Shown here piece by piece: positions 34,375 through 43,164 of a DNA stretch of 64,000 nucleotides; position 1 is the stretch's first letter; each line of letters begins with the position of its first letter. Origin of the DNA: Mitsuokella multacida DSM 20544 (lineage in GTDB: Bacteria; Bacillota; Negativicutes; Selenomonadales; Selenomonadaceae); assembly GCF_000155955.1 (NCBI RefSeq), contig NZ_GG697142.2, positions 33,646 to 97,645 on the forward strand, in the 5' to 3' direction. The notes beneath the pieces were generated by a model that was given only the letters and a program-made list of their open reading frames with translations, had not been told where the DNA came from and made no database searches. The position numbers were made by a program, and so were the translations under genes.

Positions 34375-34914
34375 ATGGCTGATGTAGCTGAAATGAAGGA
34401 CTATCAGAAGGTCCTGCTGCTGACGTCACATCTCTTCGAGTATCCCGACGCTGCCTGGTGGAGGGACCTGCCGGATTGCCGTCAGGCTGTGCGGGAGATC
34501 GAGGCCAAGCAGCCCGACGCCGTCTTCGGCGATTTCCTCGACTTCGTTGAAGAGACGGGGGCGAAGGAGTACGAGGATCTCTACGTGCGGTCCTTCGACT
34601 TCTCGCAGAACACGAATCTCTATCTGACGACGCAGGAGCGCACGGACTTCGGCAAGCAGTCGGAGGAGATGCACCACTACAAGGAGCTCTTCCTCGCGAA
34701 TGGCCTCGATGTGCCGAACCAGCTGCCGGATTACCTGCCGGCCCTCTTGGAGCTCGCAGCATCGCTGCCGCCCGAGCGGGCGGGCAAGGTGCTCGGCGCC
34801 ATCCGGCCGCGCATCGAGCTCTTGCGCAAGCGCTTCATCGATGCAAAGCTGCCGCATGCGTTCTTGCTCGACATCGTCTTGACAGAAACGGCAGGATTGG
34901 AGGTTAAGCCATGA
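34375..34914 (+). CDS. narJ: Nitrate reductase assembly chaperone NarJ
   Basis: A 179-residue helical chaperone of the TorD/DmsD/NarJ group that aids cofactor insertion into NarGH before membrane docking. Family features are YQKVLLLTSHLFEYPD at the start, the YEDLYVRSFDFSQNTNLYLT block that matches the NarJ core, and the later LPDYLPALLELAA. ATG 34375 follows the narH stop by one base, with GGGGGGTG upstream. Its last codons overlap the narI start (ATGA). Confidence 0.92.
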   Translation: MADVAEMKDYQKVLLLTSHLFEYPDAAWWRDLPDCRQAVREIEAKQPDAVFGDFLDFVEETGAKEYEDLYVRSFDFSQNTNLYLTTQERTDFGKQSEEMHHYKELFLANGLDVPNQLPDYLPALLELAASLPPERAGKVLGAIRPRIELLRKRFIDAKLPHAFLLDIVLTETAGLEVKP

Positions 34915-35576
34915 ATACATTTTTCTACGGCGTCCTGCCGTACATTGCCCTGACCATCTTCATCGGCGGCACGATCATCCGCTACACCTTCTTCGAGAGG
35001 GGCTGGACGACGAAGTCCAGCGAGTTCCTCGCGAAGAAGAGTCTCAAGTGGGCCAACCCGATTTTCCACCTCGGCCTCTTGATGGCTTTCGGCGGCCACG
35101 TCATCGGCATCCTCGTGCCGAAGTTCGTCACGGAGGCGGCGGGAACGGACGAAGCGACGTATCACATGATCTCGCTCGCGGGCGGCCTGCCGGCTGCTGT
35201 CCTGTTCCTCGGCGGCTTCCTCTGGCTCATGAAGCGCCGCTTCTTTGGCAGCGCGCGCATGAAGGCCAATACGAGCTCGATGGACAAGCTGCTCTACCTT
35301 GTGCTGCTCCTGACCATCCTCTCGGGCACGGCTGGCACGCTCTCGAACATCACGGCCGGCTTTGACTACCGCGAGAGCATCTCGCCGTGGTTCCGCTCCG
35401 TGCTCATGCTCTCACCGGACGTCAGCCTCATGAAGGATGTCCCGGCCATCTTCCAGTTCCACATGTTCATGTGGATGATGACGGCCATCCTCTTCCCGTT
35501 CACGCGACTCGTGCACTGCCTGAGCCTGCCGTTCGAGTACCTCATGCGCAGTGATATCGTCTACCGCCGCAAGTAA
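34911..35576 (+). CDS. narI: Nitrate reductase gamma subunit NarI (cytochrome b)
   Basis: A 221-residue membrane cytochrome b with five helices that oxidises menaquinol and feeds NarH. Heme-ligand histidines are seen in NPIFHLGLLMAFGGHVIGI (helix 2) and in FQFHMFMWMMTAILFPFTRLVHCLSLP (helix 5, here quoted in parts: FQFHMF and RLVHCL). It starts at an ATGA overlap with narJ and ends the operon; a terminator follows. Confidence 0.95.
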   Translation: MNTFFYGVLPYIALTIFIGGTIIRYTFFERGWTTKSSEFLAKKSLKWANPIFHLGLLMAFGGHVIGILVPKFVTEAAGTDEATYHMISLAGGLPAAVLFLGGFLWLMKRRFFGSARMKANTSSMDKLLYLVLLLTILSGTAGTLSNITAGFDYRESISPWFRSVLMLSPDVSLMKDVPAIFQFHMFMWMMTAILFPFTRLVHCLSLPFEYLMRSDIVYRRK

Positions 35577-35595
35577 TCCATTGACAAGACACTGT

Positions 35596-35626
35596 AAAAG
35601 CGAAGTCCGTTCGGGCTTCGCTTTTT
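35596..35626 (+). terminator. Terminator of narGHJI
   Basis: AAAAGCGAAG and CTTCGCTTTT with CCG/CGG inside; T tail. Confidence 0.88.
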
Positions 35627-35703
35627 GCTTTTCTTTGTAAACCTGTGCAGCGGCCTTGGATAATGGTATAATGGAACCATCTTTTTGTTGGGAGATGAAA
35701 CAT

Positions 35704-37047
35704 ATGGAAAATACAGAGATGAAGCGGGGCCTCAAGAACCGCCACCTGCAGATGATCGCGCTTGGCGGCGCGATCGGCACGGGGCTGTTCTACGGCTCGG
35801 CTTCGACAATCGCGCTCGCAGGACCGGCGGTGATGCTCTCGTACCTGATCGGCGGCATCGTGATCTTCCTGATCATGCGCATGCTCGGCGAGATGGCCGT
35901 CGATGAGCCGGTGTCGGGTTCGTTCAGCCACTACGCGACGAAGTACTGGGGGCGCTTCCCGGGATTCCTCTCGGGCTGGAATTATTGGTTCAATTACGTG
36001 CTTGTCTCGATGGCGGAGCTTACGGCTGTCGGCATCTACATGAACTTCTGGTTCCCTGACCTGCCGCAGTGGATCTCGTCGCTCGTCTGCCTCGTGGCCA
36101 TCACGGCGCTCAACCTCGTCAACGTCAAGGCGTACGGCGAGGCGGAGTTCTGGATGGCGCTCATTAAGATCGCGGCCATCGTCAGCATGATTCTCTTGGG
36201 CCTCGGCCTGATTTTCACGAACGGCCAGCCGTTCCCCGAGAACTTCAGCAACATCTGGGAGAACGGCGGCTTCCTGCCGAACGGCCTCTGGGGACTTGCG
36301 CTCTCGATTGCCGTTGTCATGTTCTCGTTCGGCGGCATCGAGCTCATCGGCATCACGGCCGGCGAGGCAGAGGACCCGGACCGCACGATTCCGCGGGCCA
36401 TCAACCAGGTCATCTGGCGCATCCTGATCTTCTACGTCGGCACGATGGTCGTGCTCATGGCACTTTGGCCGTGGAACAAGGTCGGTATGGAGGCGAGCCC
36501 GTTCGTCCAGATCTTCAACAACGTCGGCATTCCGGCCGCCGCGCACATCCTGAATTTCGTCGTGCTGACCGCGGCCATCTCGGTCTACAACTCGGCCATC
36601 TACAGCAACAGCCGCATGCTCTACGGTCTGGCCGGCACGGGTGAGGCACCGGCGTTCTTCCGCAAGCTCTCGCCGCACGGCGTGCCCGTGCGCGGCATCC
36701 TCGTCTCGTCGGGCATCACGCTGATCGTTGTCGCACTCAACTACTTCCTGCAGGGCCATGTCTTCATGTACCTCATGATGATCGCGACGTGCGCCGCCGT
36801 CATCAGCTGGGTCGTCATCTGCGTCACCCATCTGAAGTTCCGCGCTTACTGCCGCATGCACAACAAAGAGACGAAGTTCAAGTCCATCCTCTATCCATGG
36901 ACCAACTATCTCTCGCTGCTATTCCTCGCGGGCGTCATCTTCTTCATGGCGCAGATCCCCGACATGCAGCTTGCCGTGCTGTTCCTGCCCATTTGGCTGC
37001 TCGTGCTCTGGCTCGGCTACTGCCAGTACCGCAAGCATCGGAGATGA
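35704..37047 (+). CDS. Amino-acid permease (APC superfamily, AAT family)
   Basis: A 447-residue, 12-helix transporter. The N-terminal substrate motif IALGGAIGTGLFYGS and the EMAVDEPVSGSFSHYA loop are typical of the AAT family of amino-acid/proton symporters (as in LysP, ProY, RocE); the specific amino acid is not readable. ATG 35704 has GGGAG at a good distance; further upstream ATGs lie on the ribosome site. An extended -10 TGGTATAAT lies at 35665-35673. It is a single-gene unit. Confidence 0.9.
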   Translation: MENTEMKRGLKNRHLQMIALGGAIGTGLFYGSASTIALAGPAVMLSYLIGGIVIFLIMRMLGEMAVDEPVSGSFSHYATKYWGRFPGFLSGWNYWFNYVLVSMAELTAVGIYMNFWFPDLPQWISSLVCLVAITALNLVNVKAYGEAEFWMALIKIAAIVSMILLGLGLIFTNGQPFPENFSNIWENGGFLPNGLWGLALSIAVVMFSFGGIELIGITAGEAEDPDRTIPRAINQVIWRILIFYVGTMVVLMALWPWNKVGMEASPFVQIFNNVGIPAAAHILNFVVLTAAISVYNSAIYSNSRMLYGLAGTGEAPAFFRKLSPHGVPVRGILVSSGITLIVVALNYFLQGHVFMYLMMIATCAAVISWVVICVTHLKFRAYCRMHNKETKFKSILYPWTNYLSLLFLAGVIFFMAQIPDMQLAVLFLPIWLLVLWLGYCQYRKHRR

Positions 37048-37070
37048 TTTCAGGATTTTAGATAAGAAAT

Positions 37071-37112
37071 GCCGCCTGTCAGGCTTCATCTGCCTGACGG
37101 GCGGCTTTTTTG
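37071..37112 (+). terminator. Terminator of the amino-acid permease
   Basis: GCCGCCTGTCAGGC and GCCTGACGGGCGGC, then TTTTTT. Confidence 0.9.
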
Positions 37113-37148
37113 CCCATTTTACCCGTGATGAGAACGAGAACATGACCG

Positions 37149-38009
37149 TCATGAATGGGCACGTTGTTGTTTCCTCTGCGCGGCCCGCCAGGTGCGGCGG
37201 AAGGTGCCGGGCGGCATGCCGATGACTTGGCGGAAGACGCGGCTGAAGTAGTTGGGGTCGTCGAAGCCGACGCGCGAGGCGACTTCGGTCAGGGAAAGGT
37301 CGGTGTCGATGAGCAGGGTCTGTGCCTTGCCGATGCGCCAGCGGCGCAGGTACTGGAGCGGCGCGTAGTTGGTCGTGTGCTTGAAGGCGTGGGCGATGTA
37401 GTCGCGGCTCGCATGGAACTCCTGGGCGATGTCGCGGATGGAGAGCGCTTCGGCGTAATGCTGTTCGATGTACGAGCGGACGCGCTCCATGAGCATGTTC
37501 TCCTGTCCAGCGGCGCGGACGGCCCGTTCGGAGATCTGCTGCCAGACCAGATGAACGATGGTCTGTGCGGCGGCGTTGGCCGCGGGGTAGCCGTGCGGTT
37601 TGGCGAGGCTCCGCTCAATGATGTGGTAGAGAGTGCAGAGCTCCTGGGCAATGGATTGGCAAGGAATGCACGGATGGAGGCCGGGCGGCAGCAGTGCATT
37701 GGGGCGCGCGCCAGGCCGCTTGAGCCCGGTGACGGCGATGCAGCAGGCATCCGTCAGGGAGTCGAGCATGAGGCTCTCGTCGTGCATGACCTTGCTGTCG
37801 TAGATGATGATGTCGCCGGGCTGTGTATGGCAGATCTCGTTGCCGACGATGTGCGTGCCGTTGCCGGAAATCATGAAGTTGAGCTCGATGCAGTTTTCAT
37901 GCTGGTGCATCGTGCGGATGCTGCGGTTCCAGTGATAGAAGCCGGTGAGCCGGGGCTCCAGCTCGAAGGGGGAGGCTTCCTGCTGGTCGATGTCGATGGA
38001 GACAGGCAT
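37149..38009 (-). CDS. AraC-family regulator, HDES group member 1
   Basis: A 286-residue regulator with a cupin-like sensor (about 25-100; MHQHENCIELNFM, GDIIIYDSKVMHDES) and an AraC DNA-binding domain (about 185-275; IRDIAQEFHASRDYIAHAF, SLTEVASRVGFDDPNYFSRVF, MPPGTFRRT). The HxH...GD...HDES pattern recurs in the AraC genes at 43165 and 45917, so they are paralogues. AAAGGA precedes ATG 38009. A terminator separates it from the membrane gene upstream. The target is unknown; the nearby sugar cluster is a candidate. Confidence 0.88.
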   Translation of the reverse strand: MPVSIDIDQQEASPFELEPRLTGFYHWNRSIRTMHQHENCIELNFMISGNGTHIVGNEICHTQPGDIIIYDSKVMHDESLMLDSLTDACCIAVTGLKRPGARPNALLPPGLHPCIPCQSIAQELCTLYHIIERSLAKPHGYPAANAAAQTIVHLVWQQISERAVRAAGQENMLMERVRSYIEQHYAEALSIRDIAQEFHASRDYIAHAFKHTTNYAPLQYLRRWRIGKAQTLLIDTDLSLTEVASRVGFDDPNYFSRVFRQVIGMPPGTFRRTWRAAQRKQQRAHS

Positions 38010-38028
38010 GGTGGTAGTTCCTTTCTGA

Positions 38029-38069
38029 TAAAAAAAGCTCCCTTGCGTATGGGAAAGTGGCAAGGGAGC
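38029..38069 (-). terminator. Terminator of the YczE-like gene
   Basis: GCTCCCTTGC and GCAAGGGAGC; on the minus strand it is followed by TTTTTT. Confidence 0.85.
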
Positions 38070-38082
38070 GGAGGGGGCGAGT

Positions 38083-38778
38083 TCACTGCAGGCCGTTGCG
38101 CCGCAGGAGCGGCGTGTTGACGTGCTGGTTGAAGAAATTGATCAAGGGGCCCATGCCCAGCGCCATAACGACGGTGCCGATACCAACGAGACTGCCGAGC
38201 AGGAAGCCGATGATGACAGCGGTGCTGTCGAGCAGGATGCGCGCGTAGCGGAAGGGCAGGCGCCCATGTGTCATGTCGTTGATGATGCAGCTGGCGGCAT
38301 CGTACGGGCCCATGCCGAAGTCCAGGCACATGTAGAGCGAAACGCCGAAGCAGGAGACGGCCATACCGCCCAGCAACAGCAGGACGCGGGGGATGAGGTC
38401 ATCGGCCGGCACTGCGAGGAACGGCGCAAAGAGGCTGTAACTCAGGTCGGAGACTGGCCCCAAGAGTACGAGGTAGATGAAGGTGCCGATGCGCAGGTAG
38501 CGGCGGCCACAGGTCATCATCGGGATGAACAACAGGATGTTGAAGATGGAGACGCAGCTGCCGAAGCTCAGCCCTGTCAGCAGGCTGTAGCCGAGGTTCA
38601 TGCACGAGTACGGGTCATTGCCGAACAGGCTCAGGCGCAGCAGGCTCGTCGAGCAGGCCATGCAGCTGATGGCCGCTGCGAAGAAGAGCGAGCGCTTCCA
38701 GAGCGTGCGCGTATACTCTGGATGGATATCTGCCGGCCCAATGATGAGCTTCTGGTAGAGCGCGAATGGGGATGTCAT
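38083..38778 (-). CDS. YczE/YitT-like integral membrane protein
   Basis: A 231-residue membrane protein with five or six helices. The motifs NDPYSCMNLGYSLLTGLSFG and FGMGPYDAASCIIND are repeats of the D-P-[YF] helix seen in the YczE/YyaS/YitT group (COG2364 type). The biochemical function of the family is unsettled. The start at 38778 has GGAGGTTTC upstream on the minus strand. The 249-bp gap to its right contains only the terminator of the PTS gene and no recognisable gene. Confidence 0.78.
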   Translation of the reverse strand: MTSPFALYQKLIIGPADIHPEYTRTLWKRSLFFAAAISCMACSTSLLRLSLFGNDPYSCMNLGYSLLTGLSFGSCVSIFNILLFIPMMTCGRRYLRIGTFIYLVLLGPVSDLSYSLFAPFLAVPADDLIPRVLLLLGGMAVSCFGVSLYMCLDFGMGPYDAASCIINDMTHGRLPFRYARILLDSTAVIIGFLLGSLVGIGTVVMALGMGPLINFFNQHVNTPLLRRNGLQ

Positions 38779-38975
38779 ATGGAAACCTCCTTACTTAAGG
38801 GAAGAGCTGTTCTCGATACTGACTCCATGATACCCGTTTTTCTGGAGAAATTCCTTCACAATCCCGCCAAATGTAAAATCCGCAAAGCCTTGTCTTATCT
38901 GGTTTTATGAATGGATTCGCGCTTGAAACTGGACATTCCTGCTATTGGTCGTTTGCAACAAACAAAAAACGGACC

Positions 38976-39003
38976 AAAAAACGGACAGGAAAAATCCTGT
39001 CCG
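38976..39003 (-). terminator. Terminator of the PTS EIIA gene
   Basis: On the minus strand CGGACAGGA, a TTTT loop and TCCTGTCCG, then TTTTTT. Confidence 0.85.
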
Positions 39004-39027
39004 CTATATCTAAGGGGGCCAGCTGGC

Positions 39028-39348
39028 TTATTTTGCGCGCAGCTGCGTGTAGAGATTGACGATCTCTACGGCCATGTCCTTCATGGCCATGCCCGTCATG
39101 ACGTAGTCCTGCGCGTGCGAGATCAGCACGTTGAAGGGACCCTGCAGCTCGCCGCTGGCCTCTTTCTGCAGGAGCTCCTCGGTCTGGAGCTTGTGCGCCT
39201 TCAAGAGGTGCTCGTCGGCATCCTTAAGGCATTCCTCTGCCTCGCCGAAATTCCCGCGGCGGGCCTGCTTGAGCGCCTCCGCTACTTTCGCGCGCCCGTC
39301 ACCGGCCGCCGAGATAATCGCAAATGCGACGTCTTCTGTCTTTGCCAT
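39028..39348 (-). CDS. PTS EIIA component, lactose/cellobiose family
   Basis: A 106-residue helical protein of the PTS IIA Lac/Chb family, which carries phosphate from HPr to a sugar-specific EIIB. His78 in VLISHAQDYVMTG is at the same position and context as the phosphorylated histidine of lactose EIIA, with the following aspartate that binds metal at the trimer axis. No EIIB or EIIC gene is in the window, so it is an orphan. GGAGGAAAT precedes ATG 39348. It lies 98 bases after the IolH-like gene without a clear terminator and is probably cotranscribed; a regulatory role is possible. Confidence 0.9.
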   Translation of the reverse strand: MAKTEDVAFAIISAAGDGRAKVAEALKQARRGNFGEAEECLKDADEHLLKAHKLQTEELLQKEASGELQGPFNVLISHAQDYVMTGMAMKDMAVEIVNLYTQLRAK

Positions 39349-39446
39349 ATTATTTCCTCCTTATAGCCTTCCCCCTCTGGGAAAGGTGTCTGCGAAGCAT
39401 GAGCAGACGGAAGAGGTATGTGACATCATTCCGTCCGGCTTCTAGA

Positions 39447-40367
39447 TTATTTCTTCAAGAGCTCATTCTCGATGCGCTCACGTGCCTCTGGTGCCCACTC
39501 GTTCATCTTCTCGGGGAAGCCGAAGATGGAGACGCAGGCGATGTTGTCGCCGCCGACCTTCGGGGCATCCGGCTTGAGCTGCTTGTTGGCGAAGTCCATC
39601 TCGCGCAGCGTCTCGAAGATGCCGTCGAAGTCGACGTCGCCCATGCCGAGGTTGAGGTGCTGGTGAACGCTGACGTCCTCGCGGCCGCGCTGATTGAGGG
39701 AAGGCGGGTTGAGGATGTAGCGGCAGTCGAGCGTCTGATTGAATGTGTCGGCGAACAGGACGTGCGTGAGCTCATCGCCGGCATACTTGAGCATGTGGCG
39801 GACATCGCCCTTGCCCTGGTCATAGAAGAAGCCGTGCGGGGAGGAGTAGACGTAGCCGAGGTTCTTGGAGCGGAAGGACTTGACCATATCGCAAGCCTCA
39901 TCGTTGAGCTCGCAGAAGTCGTACGGATGCGACTGGATCTCGACGCGCAGGCCCTCGCGCTCGATGATCGGCAGCAGTTCTTCCATCGAGCGGAACCACA
40001 TGCCGTTGCAGATCTCCTGCTGGTTCGGGTCGCCGGAGAGCTCTGTGTTGATGACGGGGACGCCCATGTTGACGGCAATCTCGATCATCTTCTTCCAGTT
40101 GGCGACAGCCATCTTGCGCTGCTCTTCGGTCGGACCGGACCAACGGTAGACGCAGATGAAGGACGAGATCTCGACGCCCGTCTCCTTGAGGGCCTTGCGG
40201 TACTCTTCCTCGCACTCCTTGGAGAACAGCGGATGTTTATAGAAGGGGTTGATGCGCGGATGCGGGGACTGCTCGATGTACTTGTAGCCCCAGTCAGCGA
40301 CCTGATGGACGAGGTCGTTGATGCTCATCTGTTTGGAAAGAACGTCAACATCAAATGCGATTTTCAT
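39447..40367 (-). CDS. Xylose-isomerase-like TIM-barrel protein, IolH-like
   Basis: A 306-residue sugar phosphate isomerase/epimerase-family protein. Blocks such as ADWGYKYIEQSPHPRINPF, ISSFICVYRWSGPTEEQR and VPVINTELSGDP match the IolH branch of inositol clusters. Metal-site residues appear in INTELSG, VEIQSHPYDF and VHQHLNLGMGDVDF. The reaction of IolH is not established. GGAGGG precedes ATG 40367. A strong promoter lies upstream and the orphan EIIA gene follows. Confidence 0.82.
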   Translation of the reverse strand: MKIAFDVDVLSKQMSINDLVHQVADWGYKYIEQSPHPRINPFYKHPLFSKECEEEYRKALKETGVEISSFICVYRWSGPTEEQRKMAVANWKKMIEIAVNMGVPVINTELSGDPNQQEICNGMWFRSMEELLPIIEREGLRVEIQSHPYDFCELNDEACDMVKSFRSKNLGYVYSSPHGFFYDQGKGDVRHMLKYAGDELTHVLFADTFNQTLDCRYILNPPSLNQRGREDVSVHQHLNLGMGDVDFDGIFETLREMDFANKQLKPDAPKVGGDNIACVSIFGFPEKMNEWAPEARERIENELLKK

Positions 40368-40457
40368 GGTAAGCCCTCCAGTCACAAAACGAGATAAAAC
40401 AATATCCATACATAGCGCAACTTATTTCGAGCTGTGCTGTTTTTTTGCTGTGCTTAC

Positions 40458-40486
40458 AAAATACCATGCTCGAAAACGGTTGTCAA
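40458..40486 (-). promoter_or_regulatory. Strong promoter of the IolH-like/EIIA operon
   Basis: On the minus strand TTGACA (40486-40481), a 17-bp spacer and TATTTT (40463-40458). The leader is about 85 nt. Confidence 0.65.
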
Positions 40487-40529
40487 GAATGTTCCGAATA
40501 CGCTGCGAGCCCAGTAACGGCGCGATTTT

Positions 40530-40598
40530 AGCAGGATTGTACAAGTATCGGAGATGGATGGTTGACGGAAGGGAGTTCTACAGCAGGATTGTGCAAGT
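40530..40598. repeat. Two 17-bp direct repeats 52 bp apart, putative AraC sites
   Basis: AGCAGGATTGTACAAGT at 40530-40546 and AGCAGGATTGTGCAAGT at 40582-40598 differ at one base. The 52-bp phasing equals about five helical turns. A partial third copy (GGACAAGATTGTGCC) ends near 40680. They lie between the two divergent promoters in the 40368-40828 gap, which holds no gene. Confidence 0.6.
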
Positions 40599-40739
40599 TT
40601 GTCCGAGAAAAATTTTTTAAAATAATTTTCAAGACGAAACAATAAAAATAAATAATAAGGAAGCAGGACAAGATTGTGCCATTTTGGCGGGCTGCCTGTG
40701 CATTTTTGCCCGCAACAAAGGCAACATGGTGGAATTAAT

Positions 40740-40761
40740 CGGCGTCATTTCGCCGTATAAT
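40740..40761 (+). promoter_or_regulatory. -10 with adjoining inverted repeat, IolE-like operon
   Basis: CGGCG-TCATTT-CGCCG abuts TATAAT (40756-40761), so a protein bound there would cover the promoter spacer. The leader to ATG 40829 is about 60 nt. Confidence 0.5.
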
Positions 40762-40828
40762 GACAGCACAAGGTCAAACAAGACGACCGCCAGAAGGCAA
40801 AGGGAAATGAGAAAAGGAGGATTCATCC

Positions 40829-41755
40829 ATGGCTATCCATATTACAGGCGCACCGTGCTGCTGGGGCGTCGATGATGTCAAGAACCCTTATCTGCCACCT
40901 TGGCAGAAGGTGCTCTATGAAGCGGGGCAGGCCGGCTACAAGGCCATTGAGCTCGGACCTTACGGGTATCTGCCGCTCGATATCGATGTCGTGAGCAAGG
41001 AGCTCGAGAAGAACCACATCGGCATCGTGGCAGGGACTATCTTCGATGATCTGCTGGCCGAGGACAATTATCCGAACGTCCTCAAGCAGGTCGATGACAT
41101 CTGCGGCATCATCACGAAGCTGCCGAAGCTGCCGACAGAGCCAGGCCAGCGCTATCCGGCGCCGTACCTGACGGTCATGGACTGGGGCCACGATGAGCGC
41201 GACTACAACGCTGGCCATAGCGACAGGGCTCCGCGCCTCAGCGATGAGGACTGGGCCCGCATGATGGGGCACATCAAGGGCATTGCCGAGAAGGCCGCTT
41301 CATGGGGTGTCCGGGCTGTCGTCCACCCGCATGCCGGCGGCTACATCGAATTTGCCGATGAGATCGACAAGCTCGCGCGGGATATCCCGAAGGATGTCGC
41401 AGGCCTCTGCCTCGATACGGGCCATCTGCGGTATTCGGGCATGGATCCGGTCACCTGGCTGCGCAAGTATGCGGACCGGCTCGACTACATCCACTTCAAG
41501 GATATCAACGAGAAGGTCTACAAGGAAGTGCTCTCTGAGCACATCCGCTTCTTCGAGGGCTGCGGCAAGGGATCGATGTGCCCAATCGGCACGGGCATGC
41601 TCGACTATCCGGCCATCTACAAGGTGCTGACCGAGGAGATCCACTACAACGGCTACATCACGGTCGAGCAGGAACGCGACCCGCGCAATGTCGCGACGAG
41701 CCTGCGCGATGTCAAGGCCAGCTGCGATTACCTGCACAGCCTCGGCTTTGCATGA
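40829..41755 (+). CDS. Sugar phosphate isomerase/epimerase family, IolE-like
   Basis: A 308-residue TIM-barrel protein. The N terminus (ITGAPCCWGVDD), AGYKAIELGPYGYLP, VVHPHAGGYIEFADEIDKL, LCLDTGHLRYSGMDP and DRLDYIHFKDI match the IolE (2-keto-myo-inositol dehydratase) branch and include the metal-binding Glu, Asp and His positions. It would remove water from a keto-sugar or keto-cyclitol. AAAAGGAGG precedes ATG 40829. It is followed 152 bases later by a Gfo/Idh dehydrogenase on the same strand. Confidence 0.82.
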   Translation: MAIHITGAPCCWGVDDVKNPYLPPWQKVLYEAGQAGYKAIELGPYGYLPLDIDVVSKELEKNHIGIVAGTIFDDLLAEDNYPNVLKQVDDICGIITKLPKLPTEPGQRYPAPYLTVMDWGHDERDYNAGHSDRAPRLSDEDWARMMGHIKGIAEKAASWGVRAVVHPHAGGYIEFADEIDKLARDIPKDVAGLCLDTGHLRYSGMDPVTWLRKYADRLDYIHFKDINEKVYKEVLSEHIRFFEGCGKGSMCPIGTGMLDYPAIYKVLTEEIHYNGYITVEQERDPRNVATSLRDVKASCDYLHSLGFA

Positions 41756-41907
41756 GCGCATCTTGGATCGCGCATACCGGTCTGCGCAGTCATGGCGTTG
41801 CGAAGACACCAGACATATAGATAGAGATTGACCGGAACCATGAATTCATGAGATGGGTTTATCAAGAGTTTGCTTGGACAAAGAGAAAGAGAAAAGGAGA
41901 GTTTATC

Positions 41908-43068
41908 ATGATTAACGGTGAAAAAGTACTCGATCATCCGATTCGCTGGGCTATGGTCGGCGGTGGCCGCGGCAGTCAGATTGGCTACATCCATCGCAGT
42001 GCAGCGCTGCGCGACCGCTCCTTTGAACTCGTCGCCGGTGCCTTCGACATCAACCCGGAGCGCGGCAAGGACTTCGGCATCCAGCTCGGCGTCAATCCGG
42101 ACCGCTGCTATCCGGACTACAAGACGATGCTCGCCGAGGAGGCAAAGCGCGGTGATGATAAGATCGAGGCCGTGACGATTGCCGTCCCGAACGGCCTTCA
42201 CTACGAAGTCTGCAAGGCTGTTCTCGAAGCTGGATTCCACGCTGTCTGCGAGAAGCCGCTTTGCTTCACGACGGAGCAGGCAGAGGAGCTCGTCCACTTG
42301 GCTGACAGCAAGGGCCTCGTCGTCGGTGTGACGTACGGCTATTCTGGCCATCAGCTCATCGAGCAGGCGCGCCAGATGGTCCTGCACGGCGATCTCGGCG
42401 AGATCCGCCTCGTCAAGATGCAGTTCCCGTTCGGCGCCTACAACACGCCGGTCGAGGAAACGAATTCTGCTGCACGCTGGCGCATGGACCCGACGAAAGC
42501 CGGCCCATCGTTTGTGCTCGGCGATGTCGGCACGCATCCGCTCTTCCTCGCTGAGACGATGGTCCCGGATTTTGAGATCGAGAGCCTCATGTGCACGACG
42601 AAATCCTTCATCCCGACGCGCAAGCTCGAGGACAATGCCTTCGTCATCATGAACCTCAAGGGTGGCGCACAGGCGACGTGCTGGGCTTCGGCCATCAACT
42701 GCGGTGCCCTGCACGGCCAGAAAGTCCGCATTGTCGGCTCGAAGGCTTCGGTCGAGTGGTACGATGAGCGCCCGAATCAGCTGACGTATGAGATCGAGGG
42801 CGAGCCGGTCCGCATCCTCGAGCGCGGCGGTGCTTATCTCTATCCGTCGGCACGTGCCGAAGACCGCATCAGCGGCGGCCATACGGAAGGTCTCTTCGAT
42901 GCGTGGTCGAACCTCTACCGCCGCTTCGCCATCGCCATGGAGAAGGCGAACAAGGGCGAGAAGGTCGACTTCTGGTATCCGGATGTCCATGCCGGTGCGG
43001 AAGGCGTCAAGTGGGTCGAGAAATGCGTGGAGTCGGCCAAGAAGGGCGCCGTCTGGGTCAAGTACTGA
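41908..43068 (+). CDS. Gfo/Idh/MocA-family dehydrogenase
   Basis: A 386-residue NAD(P)-dependent sugar or cyclitol dehydrogenase. The Rossmann glycine motif is WAMVGGGRGSQIG, the CEKPL lysine motif is at about residue 115, and the catalytic-region GDVGTHPLFLAE follows. It is distinct from the IolG-like gene at 47650 (about 386 against 336 residues). With the preceding IolE-like gene it would oxidise then dehydrate a substrate. AAAAGGAG precedes ATG 41908. Confidence 0.88.
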   Translation: MINGEKVLDHPIRWAMVGGGRGSQIGYIHRSAALRDRSFELVAGAFDINPERGKDFGIQLGVNPDRCYPDYKTMLAEEAKRGDDKIEAVTIAVPNGLHYEVCKAVLEAGFHAVCEKPLCFTTEQAEELVHLADSKGLVVGVTYGYSGHQLIEQARQMVLHGDLGEIRLVKMQFPFGAYNTPVEETNSAARWRMDPTKAGPSFVLGDVGTHPLFLAETMVPDFEIESLMCTTKSFIPTRKLEDNAFVIMNLKGGAQATCWASAINCGALHGQKVRIVGSKASVEWYDERPNQLTYEIEGEPVRILERGGAYLYPSARAEDRISGGHTEGLFDAWSNLYRRFAIAMEKANKGEKVDFWYPDVHAGAEGVKWVEKCVESAKKGAVWVKY

Positions 43069-43130
43069 GCTCTCCTGAGTTCCAGCTTTGACCGCCAATC
43101 ATCCCCAAAAATCAATTTGCTATGCATTGA

Positions 43131-43162
43131 AAATGCCGCTCATACGAGCGGCATCTTTTTTG
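43131..43162. terminator. Terminator between convergent dehydrogenase and AraC genes
   Basis: ATGCCGCTC, loop ATAC, GAGCGGCAT, then CTTTTTT. Confidence 0.85.
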
Positions 43163-43164
43163 CG

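Noticed and set aside
40470-40486. Catabolite-response (cre) site CGAAAACGGTTGTCA
   Set aside because: Matching the cre consensus requires a one-base insertion, and the TGTCAA is better explained as the minus-strand -35.
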